NCBI GenBank assembly: GCA_044361315.1
Contig: JBIKJA010000004.1
Location: 154,553-218,552 of the forward strand
Length of the DNA: 64,000 bases
Direction: 5' to 3'
Origin: Crocinitomix sp044361315
GTDB taxonomy: Bacteria; Bacteroidota; Bacteroidia; Flavobacteriales_D; Crocinitomicaceae
Shown: positions 1-9,221 of the stretch, in pieces
How the letters are laid out: the number at the start of each line of letters is the position of its first letter
Position numbering within the stretch: the first letter of the stretch is position 1
The notes under the pieces: model-generated
Databases searched by the model: none
The model's input: the letters and a program-made list of their open reading frames with translations, nothing else
Told to the model about the DNA's origin: nothing
Made by a program: the position numbers and the translations under genes

Positions 1-431
1 AAATCTAATTTGTTACCTGTTTTATTAATATCACGGCGATATTCTTGTGATAAAATTCGATTTTTTTCGTCGTAGGTATAATGATATGATTCAAAACCAC
101 CCGCATCCGATTTCCGAAGGGTGATTAAACGCCCTAAGTCATCGTAAGCATACATGCTGACAAGTGTGTCTGTGTATTGCGTGCGATATTCTTTTACCAC
201 CAATCCTTGATAATTGAACTCGTAATAATAAATATCTTTCGTTTTTTTGATGGCCTGTAAAGTTGCTTTTGTGGAGTAATACCCTGAAATCGTTTTTAAT
301 TTATTGCGTTTTACAAATTCTTTATTAAAGAAGGGGGAATTTCCAAACGTTTTGCCTTCGGACATGTCAATCATTTGCGCTGACCCATTAAATGCCGTTA
401 TAAAAATCCAAAAACTAAACCATCGAAACAT
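1..431 (-). CDS. secreted protein with YD-like repeats, 3' part outside window
   Basis: The open frame runs leftward from an ATG at 431 to the window edge, giving 143 codons without a stop. The N-terminus (MFRWFSFWIFITAFNGSAQ) looks like a Sec signal peptide ending at an A-Q cleavage site common in this genome. The mature part is rich in Tyr, Asp and Arg, and contains segments such as YAYDDLGRLITL and YHYTYDEKNRILSQEY that resemble the YD repeats of RHS/wall-associated proteins. The C-terminal part is missing, so its anchoring or sorting signal is unknown. No specific function can be assigned. The start is supported by the signal peptide and by the AT-rich leader upstream. Confidence 0.75.
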   Translation of the reverse strand, partial: MFRWFSFWIFITAFNGSAQMIDMSEGKTFGNSPFFNKEFVKRNKLKTISGYYSTKATLQAIKKTKDIYYYEFNYQGLVVKEYRTQYTDTLVSMYAYDDLGRLITLRKSDAGGFESYHYTYDEKNRILSQEYRRDINKTGNKLD

Positions 432-541
432 AGCTACAAAAAAAGATAAATTTATTTGAACCATTTCTGACCTTATTTTTTTTAATTCACAGCCGAATGG
501 TTAAAACTGCCTAAATTCGAACATGTAAGATACAATTTATA

Positions 542-549
542 TATATTTG
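542..549 (+). promoter_or_regulatory. flavobacterial -7 box (TATATTTG)
   Basis: TATATTTG matches the Bacteroidetes -7 consensus TAnnTTTG and lies 13 bases before the ATG of the phosphatase-family gene. No clear -33 TTTG is present at the usual distance, so this is a half-match. Confidence 0.4.
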
Positions 550-562
550 ATCTTTTGAAAGT

Positions 563-1507
563 ATGAAAATGAAACTTACATTAATTGCTGTTTTAAATCT
601 TGTTTTTTTTGGACAAGTTAACGGAGCAGAAGTCGAAAAAAAATATAAAACTGAAAACGTTTTTATTATTGTCATGGATGGCCCTCGTTATTCTGAAACC
701 TGGGGTGATTCGACCCATAAGTTAATTCCGCACATGGCAAATGATATGGCGCCTTATGGTGTTATTTATGATAGTTTTCGAGCAAATGGCCCAACTTATA
801 CAAATTCAGGACATACCGCTTTAACCACAGGAGTTTATCAGCATATCAGTAATACCGGAACAGAATATCCAAAAAACCCTTCCATTTTTCAATATTGGTT
901 AAAAGCTACTGGAAAACCTCGCACAGCGGCGTATGTGATTTCAAGTAAAGACAAACTTTCTATCCTCACCGATTGTAAAAACAAAAAGTGGAAAGGCCAA
1001 TATCGTCCTTATTCTGATTGTGGAATTAATGGACTAGAAACAGGCTATCGGATGGATGATGTAACTTATAACAGAAGCATTGAAATTGCAAAAACAGACA
1101 AGCCTAATTTAGTTTTAATCAATTTTAGGTTGCCAGATTCATGGGGACATGCTGGTAATTGGGAAAATTATTTGTCGTCGATTACGTTAAACGATTTGTA
1201 CATTTATAATTTGTTTAGATTTTTACAATTAGATGAAAATTACAAAGACAAAACCACCATTTTTGTCACAAACGATCATGGTCGCCATTTGGATGGGGTA
1301 AAAGATGGTTTTATATCGCATGGGGATAATTGTGAAGGATGTCGACGCATTAATTGTTTCGCTTACGGCCCTGATTTCAAAAAAGGGGTGATCATGAATA
1401 CGCCGAGAGAATTGGTGGATATTCCTGCTACAATCGCCGAATTATTAGGGTTTAAAATGGAAAGATGCGAAGGTCAGGTGATGACAGAATTGTTCAGTAA
1501 CCAATAA
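563..1507 (+). CDS. alkaline phosphatase superfamily (phosphodiesterase/sulfatase-like) enzyme
   Basis: A 314-residue exported protein with a signal peptide (about residues 1-22). The metal-site pattern of the alkaline phosphatase superfamily is visible: VMDGPR near residue 38 supplies the first Asp; TYTNSGHTALTTG near 78-90 holds the probable Thr nucleophile and matches the nucleotide pyrophosphatase/phosphodiesterase pattern; LPDSWGHAG near 190 gives Asp and His ligands; TNDHGRH near 238 gives the Asp-His pair; and a further His lies in FISHGD. It probably hydrolyses phosphate or sulfate mono- or diesters in the periplasm. The substrate is not deducible. There is no T9SS domain. It converges with murF-alr and the two coding regions abut at 1507/1508. 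Confidence 0.8.
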   Translation: MKMKLTLIAVLNLVFFGQVNGAEVEKKYKTENVFIIVMDGPRYSETWGDSTHKLIPHMANDMAPYGVIYDSFRANGPTYTNSGHTALTTGVYQHISNTGTEYPKNPSIFQYWLKATGKPRTAAYVISSKDKLSILTDCKNKKWKGQYRPYSDCGINGLETGYRMDDVTYNRSIEIAKTDKPNLVLINFRLPDSWGHAGNWENYLSSITLNDLYIYNLFRFLQLDENYKDKTTIFVTNDHGRHLDGVKDGFISHGDNCEGCRRINCFAYGPDFKKGVIMNTPRELVDIPATIAELLGFKMERCEGQVMTELFSNQ

Positions 1508-3913
1508 TTATTCTTCTACATAAACTCGTTGTACACGGGTTGAAATGGTGCTAATAATTTCGTAAGGAATTGTGTTTAATATTCTACTCATCTCAAAAAC
1601 AGAATTTTTTGTACTGAATATGGATACCTCAGTTTCGGCTCGATAGAAATCATCACCCAATTCTACCATACACATATCCATACAGACATTACCAATGATC
1701 GGATACTTTTTATCTTTTACGACTACTGACCAATTGCCATTTCCTAGGCTTCGTCGAAGTCCGTCTGCATATCCTACCGGAATTACACCTATATAAGTGG
1801 GTTTTTCAGCTTTGTAATTACGGGCATACCCTACACTTTCTCCGGGTTCAATTTTGCGAATTTGCGAAAATTGTGTTCTTAATTCTAGTACATTTTCCAG
1901 GCCTAAAATTGGGAGGTGATTTTCTAATAAGCCAAATAATCCAATCCCTAATCTTACCATGTCAAAATGAGCTTCGGGATAATGATATGCGCCAGCTGAA
2001 TTTGAAATATGTCGTTTAAAAGAATAGCCAATTTCTTGTTGGATGAAATTTGTCATGGATTTAAATTGATCCAATTGCCGATCGGTATAAGCTTTTTGAT
2101 TTAATTCGTCTGCTGCTGAAAAATGAGAGAATACCGTGCGAACATATACTTCTGGTTGAGTGGTAAGTTGGGCGACTAAATCTGGTAATTCGTCTTCTCT
2201 AAATCCCAACCGATTCATTCCCGTGTCTAATTTAATATGGATTGGGAAATGTGTTTTTTGACGTAAGATTAATTGATGAATAAATTGATCTAATAAAGCA
2301 GAAGAGTAAATACTCGGTTCTAATTCATAGTCTATTAAATCGTCAAAAGCAGCTGGCTCAGGATTCATAACCAAAATCGGTAACTTAATACCTCCTTTTC
2401 TTAATACAACGCCTTCATCGGCATAAGCGACTCCAAAATAAGCGACATTTTCTTGCGCTAAAAACTTGGCAACTTCCAAAATTCCTCCGCCATAAGATTG
2501 CGCTTTAACCATCGCTAGCACGCTCGTGTTTTCTTTTAGTTTTGATCGAAATAGATTTAAATTCCGGCGCATTACAGCCAGGTTCACGACCAATTGCGTA
2601 ATATGTTTTCGGTCTAAATAATTCGTGACAACCTCTTCTAGCTTTGAGGTTCTGGAACCGGTGAATAAGATGCATGTATCATCTAAATCAAAAGGATCTT
2701 TTGAAAAAGACGCGACGTCGGGATATGTTTTAGTTACAAGTGTAAATTTATTTCCAATTTCTTCATTACCAAAATATACGATTTGATCAACAGAAACCTG
2801 TTTTATTAAATTTGTTAGCGTATTCAGCAAAGATGTTTCGATGGTGACGGTTAGCGGATCTTCTGCAATGAAGATGGCCGTTTGTAAGTTTTCTTTGTTA
2901 AGCTGCTGGTATTGAATCCCAATTTCGAGTGATTTTTGATCAAGGTTGTAAACATCATTTATTAAAATATTGCCATTTTTACCAATCATCTTTTCTAAAC
3001 GCATTGAAATGGAAGGTAATCGCCTCAATTGTTCACCTATTCTTTCTAGTGATATTCCGAGTAATTCTGCTGCTAAAATCACACTCGCACAATTTGAGAC
3101 AGATGCATGATCGTGAAATGGAATTTCAAAAGAATAGGTTTTTTCGGGAAATTGAATTCGAAGATGTTGATTGATTTGTTCAATTTTAATTTCAATTGTT
3201 TCTGTGTTATTTTTAAGATACAAATTATTTTCGCGCCATTCAATTAATTTCTCGACCTCTTTGAATAGTACAAATTTCTCTCTTTTTTTCTCAATTTCAG
3301 GATGGTCTGAAGAAAAACCGCTGTTGTGGGCATCACCAATTCCAGTGAAAACACCAATTGTAGGTAAAATCATTGCTTGGAGATTGGCCATCTCGTTTGG
3401 TTTAGATATGCCCGCTTCAAAAATTGCCAAGGTATGGTTGTGGTCCATTTCTAACACTGATAAAGCAACCCCAATTTGGCTATTGTAGCTTTTTGGACTT
3501 CGTACAATCAGAAAATCATATTTTAATACATGATAAAGCCATTCTTTTACAATCGTTTTACCATTACTTCCAGTAATTCCAATGACAGGAATCTGGAATT
3601 TTTTTCGGTGATATTGTGCAATTTGTTGAAGAGCAAATAATCCATTTTCTACCACTAATTGATTTACACAAAGGGCTGGGATTTCTTGTTCAGTTAAGAT
3701 GGTTTTACCTCCTTTGTTTATAAAATCCTGAACATATAAGGAACCATGGGTTTTATTACCTTTGATGACAACAAATAAGGTGTTTGGCGCGATCATGGGA
3801 GATCGACTGTCAATCAATATAATATCAATGTAATAGGCTTGTGATGCTGTTTTATCAACGAACCTTGCACCAGTAATCAAACAAAGCTCTTTTATTGATA
3901 AATCTAATCTCAC
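1508..3913 (-). CDS. murF-alr: bifunctional UDP-MurNAc-tripeptide:D-Ala-D-Ala ligase / alanine racemase
   Basis: An 801-residue fusion typical of Bacteroidetes. The N-terminal half (about 1-430) is MurF: Mur ligase ATP loop GITGSNGKT at 112-120, followed by central and C-terminal ligase domains. It joins D-Ala-D-Ala to the UDP-muramyl tripeptide. The C-terminal half (about 437-801) is a fold-type III alanine racemase, with the PLP lysine at K470 in AMVKAQSYG (usual form VVKANAYG) and conserved blocks LDTGMNRLGF, HFSAAD and GVIPVGYADG. The two steps are neighbours in supplying D-Ala-D-Ala to cytoplasmic peptidoglycan precursors. The start is GTG at 3913, overlapping the thymidine kinase stop by four bases (GTGA), so the genes are probably translationally coupled. 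Confidence 0.95.
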   Translation of the reverse strand: MRLDLSIKELCLITGARFVDKTASQAYYIDIILIDSRSPMIAPNTLFVVIKGNKTHGSLYVQDFINKGGKTILTEQEIPALCVNQLVVENGLFALQQIAQYHRKKFQIPVIGITGSNGKTIVKEWLYHVLKYDFLIVRSPKSYNSQIGVALSVLEMDHNHTLAIFEAGISKPNEMANLQAMILPTIGVFTGIGDAHNSGFSSDHPEIEKKREKFVLFKEVEKLIEWRENNLYLKNNTETIEIKIEQINQHLRIQFPEKTYSFEIPFHDHASVSNCASVILAAELLGISLERIGEQLRRLPSISMRLEKMIGKNGNILINDVYNLDQKSLEIGIQYQQLNKENLQTAIFIAEDPLTVTIETSLLNTLTNLIKQVSVDQIVYFGNEEIGNKFTLVTKTYPDVASFSKDPFDLDDTCILFTGSRTSKLEEVVTNYLDRKHITQLVVNLAVMRRNLNLFRSKLKENTSVLAMVKAQSYGGGILEVAKFLAQENVAYFGVAYADEGVVLRKGGIKLPILVMNPEPAAFDDLIDYELEPSIYSSALLDQFIHQLILRQKTHFPIHIKLDTGMNRLGFREDELPDLVAQLTTQPEVYVRTVFSHFSAADELNQKAYTDRQLDQFKSMTNFIQQEIGYSFKRHISNSAGAYHYPEAHFDMVRLGIGLFGLLENHLPILGLENVLELRTQFSQIRKIEPGESVGYARNYKAEKPTYIGVIPVGYADGLRRSLGNGNWSVVVKDKKYPIIGNVCMDMCMVELGDDFYRAETEVSIFSTKNSVFEMSRILNTIPYEIISTISTRVQRVYVEE

Positions 3914-4539
3914 TGGTCTTTTAATTCATTATAACAACTTCTGCAAAGCGGAACATATTTATCTTTTTCGCCTAAAACAACGACCCCTCTATCTTTTGAA
4001 ATGCGGTGAGAAAAACGAGCTTTTCCTGAGCAAAATGTGCACACTGAACTTAATTTAACAACTTCATCTGCCATGGACATTAATGCGGGCATGCATCCAA
4101 ACGGGTTTCCTTGAAAATCTAAATCCAATCCAGCTAAAATAAGTGATTTACCTTGATCTGCAATAATATTACAAACTTTGATAATCGAGGGGTCGAAAAA
4201 CTGAACTTCGTCAATTGCAACAACATCTGCATGGTGAAATAAATCCAAAATTTCTTTTGGTTGAACCACATTGGTGGCTTGAATTTCAACTTTGTCGTGC
4301 GACATGATGGAGTTTTCAGAATAACGAGCGTCCATTTTTGGTTTAAACACCAAAACTTTCCCCCCTTTGTCTTGATAAGCAGTAATTGCTGAAATTAGAC
4401 CCTTTGTTTTGCCTGAAAACATAGGTCCACAAATCACTTTTATACGTACATTCGTCACGCGTGGACTATAGGTGTACGCACTAGAGATGTTAACATCGGT
4501 TTTTTGAGAAGTATTCAATTTATTAAATTTTGCTATCAA
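3910..4539 (-). CDS. tdk: thymidine kinase
   Basis: A 209-residue type II thymidine kinase phosphorylating thymidine with ATP for dTMP salvage in the cytoplasm. The P-loop GPMFSGKT is at about 38-45, the DEVQFFD Walker-B segment near 115, the lid/zinc cysteines are CTFC and CRSC in the C-terminal third, and HRISKDRGVVVLG is a substrate-loop region. The family is usually about 190 residues; the extra ~30 N-terminal residues before VRIKVICGPM suggest either an extension or a start further in. It is the first gene of a two-gene unit with murF-alr (four-base overlap). Confidence 0.95.
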   Translation of the reverse strand: MIAKFNKLNTSQKTDVNISSAYTYSPRVTNVRIKVICGPMFSGKTKGLISAITAYQDKGGKVLVFKPKMDARYSENSIMSHDKVEIQATNVVQPKEILDLFHHADVVAIDEVQFFDPSIIKVCNIIADQGKSLILAGLDLDFQGNPFGCMPALMSMADEVVKLSSVCTFCSGKARFSHRISKDRGVVVLGEKDKYVPLCRSCYNELKDQ

Positions 4540-4556
4540 ATATAACGCTAATTTTA
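4529..4556 (+). promoter_or_regulatory. promoter for the gene at 4591 (TTTG-N16-TAATTTTA)
   Basis: TTTG at 4529-4532 and TAATTTTA at 4549-4556 are separated by 16 bases, close to the Bacteroidetes -33/-7 arrangement. The -7 box lies inside a 16-base inverted repeat (arms 4545-4551 and 4554-4560). The -33 box falls inside the annotated first codons of tdk, which reads the other way. Confidence 0.4.
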
Positions 4557-4590
4557 GCGTATCGTTAAAATTGTGAATAAGTATTTAAAA

Positions 4591-5394
4591 ATGAGTAAAA
4601 CATCTTACAAAAACACGAAAGAGCTAATTGTGGATCTTTCTCAAAAAATCGATTTGTTAGACAAAGGGAGTCTTCGGTTGGAGGATTTAAATTCGCTGGT
4701 TGAAAGTGGTAAGGATTTGTACGAACATCTCGTCATTCTTAGATATAAAGCATTTGATAAATTTGATTTCACAACAAACGAAACCGTAAAACCGTCTAAA
4801 GTTGAAAAACCTAGTCCTGCGGCAAAGGTCGAAGCCCAGGTTGGTACCGCTTTAGAAATGTCGTTTGATTTCACCAGCTTTGAGCCTGAACAGCCGAAAC
4901 TAGAGCCAATCGAAACAACTGTTATTCCTCAACCAACTCAGCTTCCTCCGATGGAAGTATTTAAAGACGAGCCTCAACAGGTAATTGTCTCTGCTGGAGA
5001 AATACCTGACATCAAAGAGCAAGTTACTCCTTTGAAATCAGTCGCGCCTCCAGTTGTCCCTCCAATGAAATTGACTGAGGGAGGGGTTGATGCAAATTCA
5101 TTAAACGATGCGTTTAAAGAAGAGGATGACCAATCATTGAGAAAAAAATTAGAAAAAACTCCTATTAGTGATCTACGTCCACAAATTAGTATTGGTAAAA
5201 AATTTGAATACATTTCACTGTTGTTTTTAGGCGATGCCGCTGACTACGACAAGTCGATTGACTTTTTAAATAATGCCTCAACTTGGGAAGTTGCCACAGA
5301 CAAAATCGAAGAATTAAAGCTCCGGTACAAATGGGACATGGAAGACCGTACGATTCAAAAATTTATTGAATTGGTCGAACGTCGCTACCTATGA
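4591..5394 (+). CDS. conserved hypothetical protein with helical ends and Pro-rich centre
   Basis: A protein of 267 residues from the ATG at 4591; a GTG at 4573 in the same frame would add six residues, but the promoter boxes and the natural MSKTSYK start favour 4591. There are three parts: a charged helical N-terminus (to about 70) with heptad-like Leu spacing, a Pro/Glu/Val-rich linker of low complexity (about 75-180), and a well-ordered C-terminus (about 195-267) with ISIGKKFEYISLLF and a WEVATDKIEELKLRYKW helix. There is no signal peptide or membrane segment, so it is probably cytoplasmic. The C-terminal block looks like a family-defining domain seen in Bacteroidetes hypothetical proteins. 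I do not know its function. The stop overlaps the leader of the following peptidase gene. Confidence 0.7.
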   Translation: MSKTSYKNTKELIVDLSQKIDLLDKGSLRLEDLNSLVESGKDLYEHLVILRYKAFDKFDFTTNETVKPSKVEKPSPAAKVEAQVGTALEMSFDFTSFEPEQPKLEPIETTVIPQPTQLPPMEVFKDEPQQVIVSAGEIPDIKEQVTPLKSVAPPVVPPMKLTEGGVDANSLNDAFKEEDDQSLRKKLEKTPISDLRPQISIGKKFEYISLLFLGDAADYDKSIDFLNNASTWEVATDKIEELKLRYKWDMEDRTIQKFIELVERRYL

Positions 5395-5404
5395 TCTTGC
5401 TTCT

Positions 5405-6667
5405 ATGATGGGAAAGGGGATTTTCGTTTTTTTGAATTTTTTTATGATTGCTTCCAGTTTTGGGCAACAAGACTATGCAAAAACAATACTAGATTCTCTT
5501 TGTCACGAAAGATATGATGGTCGTGGATATGTTAACAATGGAGATGTCCGAGCAGCAGATTTCATTGCTCGCGAATTAGTTAAACTTGGCGCAAGTCCAG
5601 TTAAAAATTATTCGTTCGAACAACCGTATTCAATGCGCGTGAATACTTTTCCTTCTGAAATGCTTGTAATTCTGGGTGAAGACACATTAATGCCAGGGAA
5701 GGATTATTTAGTGGATCCTAATTCAGGAACGGTTAAAGGTAAATTTGAATTAGTTGAAATTAATAGTGCCAATATTCAACCTGTTTATAATGGAGATGTT
5801 CAATTAAATCAGTATACAACTTCACAAAAAATCTTTGCATTTAATTTTACTGATATTCAAGACAAGGAGCATCTATCCAAATTAAAGGGAATGGCAGTAA
5901 AAGCAATGGGATATGTCCCCGTTATTTGGGTTGAAAAAAATAAACAAATGTTTAGTGTTGGTCGAAAATCGTTCGCATTTCCTTTAATTAATATCGATTT
6001 TGCGAGTTATTTCAAAGTTAGTTCGGTTGAATTAGACATTGTCAACAAATTTATACCCAACTATCAAGCCAAAAATATTATTGGAAAAATCGATGGAAAG
6101 AAAAAAAACAAATTTATTGTCTTTTCCGCTCATTATGATCATTTAGGGCGAATGGGATCTAACACATATTTTCCTGGCGCCAACGACAATGCGAGTGGTG
6201 TAGCGATGTTATTATCGTTGGCGAAATATTTTAAACAACATCCACCGAAATACTCAATTGTTTTCTGTTTTTTTAGTGGGGAGGAAGCAGGGTTAGAAGG
6301 CTCAAAGTACTTTGTATCAAACCCTTATTTTAAACTTAACCAAATTAAATTTGTCCTAAATATTGACATCATGGGCTCGGCCGATAATGGGGTTACTATC
6401 GTAAATGCGACAAAACATATCAACGACTTCACTGCCTTAGTGAATATTAACAGTGAAAAGGGATACTTAAAAGAAATTAAATCACGCGGACCAACGGCTA
6501 ATTCTGATCATTATTATTTTTCTGAATTAGGTGTGCCTGCTTTTTTTATTTATTCGATGGGGAGTGTTCGTAATTACCATGATATTTATGACAGTGCTGA
6601 AAATACGCCGCTCACCAAGTTTAACGAAGTACAATCTTTAATGATTGATTTTGTTGCAACAAAATGA
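5405..6667 (+). CDS. M28 family zinc aminopeptidase, exported
   Basis: A secreted zinc-dependent peptidase of about 420 residues. Upstream in-frame TTG codons exist, but ATG at 5405 or 5408 gives a proper signal peptide (MGKGIFVFLNFFMIASSFG) and is preferred. The cocatalytic zinc pattern of family M28 is complete: SAHYDHLG (His and Asp, about 243-245), GANDNASG (bridging Asp, about 261), SGEEAG (Glu base and ligand, about 293-294), NIDIMG (Asp, about 321) and YHDIYDSAENT (His, about 392). A protease-associated-like insert precedes the catalytic part. It probably trims peptides in the periplasm or outside the cell. There is no T9SS domain. It starts 11 bases after the upstream stop. Confidence 0.9.
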   Translation: MMGKGIFVFLNFFMIASSFGQQDYAKTILDSLCHERYDGRGYVNNGDVRAADFIARELVKLGASPVKNYSFEQPYSMRVNTFPSEMLVILGEDTLMPGKDYLVDPNSGTVKGKFELVEINSANIQPVYNGDVQLNQYTTSQKIFAFNFTDIQDKEHLSKLKGMAVKAMGYVPVIWVEKNKQMFSVGRKSFAFPLINIDFASYFKVSSVELDIVNKFIPNYQAKNIIGKIDGKKKNKFIVFSAHYDHLGRMGSNTYFPGANDNASGVAMLLSLAKYFKQHPPKYSIVFCFFSGEEAGLEGSKYFVSNPYFKLNQIKFVLNIDIMGSADNGVTIVNATKHINDFTALVNINSEKGYLKEIKSRGPTANSDHYYFSELGVPAFFIYSMGSVRNYHDIYDSAENTPLTKFNEVQSLMIDFVATK

Positions 6668-6914
6668 AACGGCAAATTGTTAAAATAATCACTAAGATGT
6701 AATTTTTATGTTAAAAAATAAACAATTTAATTTTTTTAATTCGTCCCTAACAATTTTTAACTTAAACACTTGTAAAACAATTCATTAGTTTTTGTTAATT
6801 TTTCTATTTTTCATTCATTTCGCAGAATTGCAGCATATTTTTTTGGTGTTTTTAAAAAAAAGCAGTCGTGTGTAAGTTTTTTTTTATAAATTCATGCCAA
6901 ATTTTCTATTAGAT

Positions 6915-9140
6915 ATGAAACAATACTACAAATTAAAATTAGTACTCACCCTCTGCTTAAGTCTTGGATTAGCACTGGCGTGGGGACAGGTAACGGTGCT
7001 GAATTACACCGGATCCATGACATCGTACACGGTACCTCCAGGGGTTACCTCGATAAGAATTGAAGCGCTTGGTGCACAAGGTGCATCTGGAGAATGGAGT
7101 CGAGTTGGAGGTCTAGGAGCGAGAATGCAAGGAGACTTTGCCGTTGTTCCAGGCTCTACAATTATTGTTGCTGTTGGTGGTCGTGGACAAGGACAAGGTT
7201 CTGGTTCTAATGGCGGCGGTGGCGGCGGTAGTTTCGTAGTGATGGCAGACCCACTTGCGCTGTATACTATTGGTGTTGGTCCGTTTGCGGGCACAAAAGT
7301 TAGACCATTAGTTGTTGCTGGTGGTGGTGGTGGAACGCGTGCGGCTGCAAGTGCTGATGGAAACCCAGGTGTTATTGGCGCAATGGGAACATCAAGTTCT
7401 GGCGGTTCTCCCTCCGGTGGAGGTTCTCCAATCACAGGTGCTACTTTAGGCGGTATTGCGGCTTCTTCTTCTTGGGGATCAGGCGGTGGAGGATTTGTTG
7501 GAAATGGAGGTGACGATGGTTCTTTTGGTTGCGGTGGTAAATCATTCATTAATGGCGCAGCGGGAGGTTCAGGATGTGGTTCTTCCGGAGATAATGCAGC
7601 TGGTGGATTTGGTTCTGGCGGTCAAGGTCGTGGCTCTTGGGGCGGCGGCGGCGGCGGTGGATGGTCTGGTGGTCAAGGTGGCTGGATTGGCGGCGGCGGC
7701 GGATCCATCAACAATGGTCTTGCTCAAGTAAATGCTTCTGGTTTTAGAACAGGTGATGGCCAAGTGACTATTCAAGTACTATGTACTGGCCTAGTACCTA
7801 CAATTCCTGTAACAGGGGTTTGTATCGGTGAAACATTAACATTATCTGCTGCTTCTGTAACAGGTGGTTCTATCTCTTGGAGTGGTGGTGTTATTAATGG
7901 TGTTCCTTTTGCTCCGCCTTTGGGCACTACTAATTATGTCGCTACTAGTACGAGTCCGGCAGATTGTGCATTTAATATAGATATCTCCGCATCGGAGGTC
8001 CCCGATATCGTAGCCATGTCAAGTTTACCTTCGGCTTGTGAAGGTGCGACTATGATCGTATGGGGTGAAGGTGGTGACAGTTATACATGGTCAGGGACGG
8101 GTGACGTTACCCCAATTGATAGTGTTGGTTTCGTAGCTGAGCCAGGTACAGTTACTTATACGGTGATTGGTTCAATTTTAGGTTGTGAAGGTCCTCCAGC
8201 TGAAATTACTCTTGTAGGCTCTGCGCAGCCAGATGTAATTGGTATTGTTGATCCTGAAATTGTATGTGTTGGCGGTTCTTACACGTTAACTGGTGGTGGT
8301 GATTTAGCTGTTGGATTTGAATGGGGAGGTGGAATTGTTGATGGCGAGCCTGTAACTGCTGAAAGTGCAGGTACATTTGTTCACATCGTAATCGGTGTTT
8401 CAGAAGGTGGATGTTATGATACAAGTTCTGTAACTGTTGAAGTATATCCTGCTGCAATTGTAACAGCAGGTTTAGATGTAGCTGCTTGCGAAGGTCAAGA
8501 CGTTGTGTTAAATGCTGAAGGTGCGTTGACCTATACCTGGGTGCCTGCAATTACTGAAGGAGTTCCTTTCCCAGCTTTGGCGGGTGAAACTACTTACACA
8601 GTGACTGGTACAGATATCAATGGATGTGAAGACGAAGATGAAATTATTGTAACTGGTGTTGAATTACCTTCAGTAGAGAGTTCTATCATCACGGACGAAT
8701 TCTTCGGATACGATGGTGCAATTGATATTACTGTAACGGGTGGTTCAGGTGTCTATATGTACGATTGGTCAAATGGCGCAACTTCAGAGGATATTACTGG
8801 TTTAACTGCGGGTGTGTATACAGTGTTGATTAACGATGTAATTATCAATGAAGGTCAATGCCCAGTTGAAGCTTCTTTCACAGTTTCTAGTTTTGTAGGT
8901 GTGGATGAAAATGGAAAAATCAGTTTTAATGCTTATCCAAACCCAACTACAGATCTTATTTCAGTAGTTTATGAAGGTCAATTCTCTTACCAAGTAATCA
9001 ACTTAATTGGTGAAGTTGTGACCTCAGGAACTGCTAACAATCAACAAATCATCTCTTTAAAAGACTTCGCTAACGGAACTTACGTTGTGAAAGTAATGTC
9101 TGGAGAAAATGTTGGTTACGTTCAAGTTGTAAAACAATAA
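6915..9140 (+). CDS. glycine-rich secreted protein with T9SS type A sorting domain
   Basis: About 741 residues from ATG 6915, which directly starts a signal peptide (MKQYYKLKLVLTLCLSLGLA); the in-frame ATG at 6894 adds an unlikely seven residues. After the signal comes a beta-rich entry block (TVPPGVTSIRIEALGAQGASG) and then a long Gly-rich domain (about 50-280) full of GGGG runs, as in Bacteroidetes glycine-rich adhesin/matrix-type proteins. Several Ig-like repeats with paired cysteines follow, plus a SprB-like repeat (YDWSNGATSEDITGLTAGVYTV). The last ~75 residues (AYPNPTTD ... GTYVVKVMS) form a type A sorting domain, so the protein is predicted to be exported by T9SS and anchored on the surface. 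A paralogue begins at 62899. Confidence 0.85.
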   Translation: MKQYYKLKLVLTLCLSLGLALAWGQVTVLNYTGSMTSYTVPPGVTSIRIEALGAQGASGEWSRVGGLGARMQGDFAVVPGSTIIVAVGGRGQGQGSGSNGGGGGGSFVVMADPLALYTIGVGPFAGTKVRPLVVAGGGGGTRAAASADGNPGVIGAMGTSSSGGSPSGGGSPITGATLGGIAASSSWGSGGGGFVGNGGDDGSFGCGGKSFINGAAGGSGCGSSGDNAAGGFGSGGQGRGSWGGGGGGGWSGGQGGWIGGGGGSINNGLAQVNASGFRTGDGQVTIQVLCTGLVPTIPVTGVCIGETLTLSAASVTGGSISWSGGVINGVPFAPPLGTTNYVATSTSPADCAFNIDISASEVPDIVAMSSLPSACEGATMIVWGEGGDSYTWSGTGDVTPIDSVGFVAEPGTVTYTVIGSILGCEGPPAEITLVGSAQPDVIGIVDPEIVCVGGSYTLTGGGDLAVGFEWGGGIVDGEPVTAESAGTFVHIVIGVSEGGCYDTSSVTVEVYPAAIVTAGLDVAACEGQDVVLNAEGALTYTWVPAITEGVPFPALAGETTYTVTGTDINGCEDEDEIIVTGVELPSVESSIITDEFFGYDGAIDITVTGGSGVYMYDWSNGATSEDITGLTAGVYTVLINDVIINEGQCPVEASFTVSSFVGVDENGKISFNAYPNPTTDLISVVYEGQFSYQVINLIGEVVTSGTANNQQIISLKDFANGTYVVKVMSGENVGYVQVVKQ

Positions 9141-9172
9141 GAACTACTAATAGACTTAATTAAAATTTTTGA

Positions 9173-9209
9173 GGGTCGTCTGGATAAAACCAAGACGACC
9201 CTTTTTTTT
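9173..9209 (+). terminator. rho-independent terminator
   Basis: Nine-base perfect stem (9173-9181 with 9193-9201), an 11-base loop and then eight T. It ends the transcript of the glycine-rich gene. The next ATG is only 12 bases further on, so that gene needs readthrough or a promoter overlapping this site. Confidence 0.85.
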
Positions 9210-9221
9210 CACTGTTTTTTT

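Noticed and set aside
7004..7549. Long minus-strand frame rich in Pro opposite the glycine-rich gene
   Set aside because: It is the complement of GGN codons in the real gene; Pro-rich shadow frames are expected there, and the plus frame has a signal peptide and a sorting domain.
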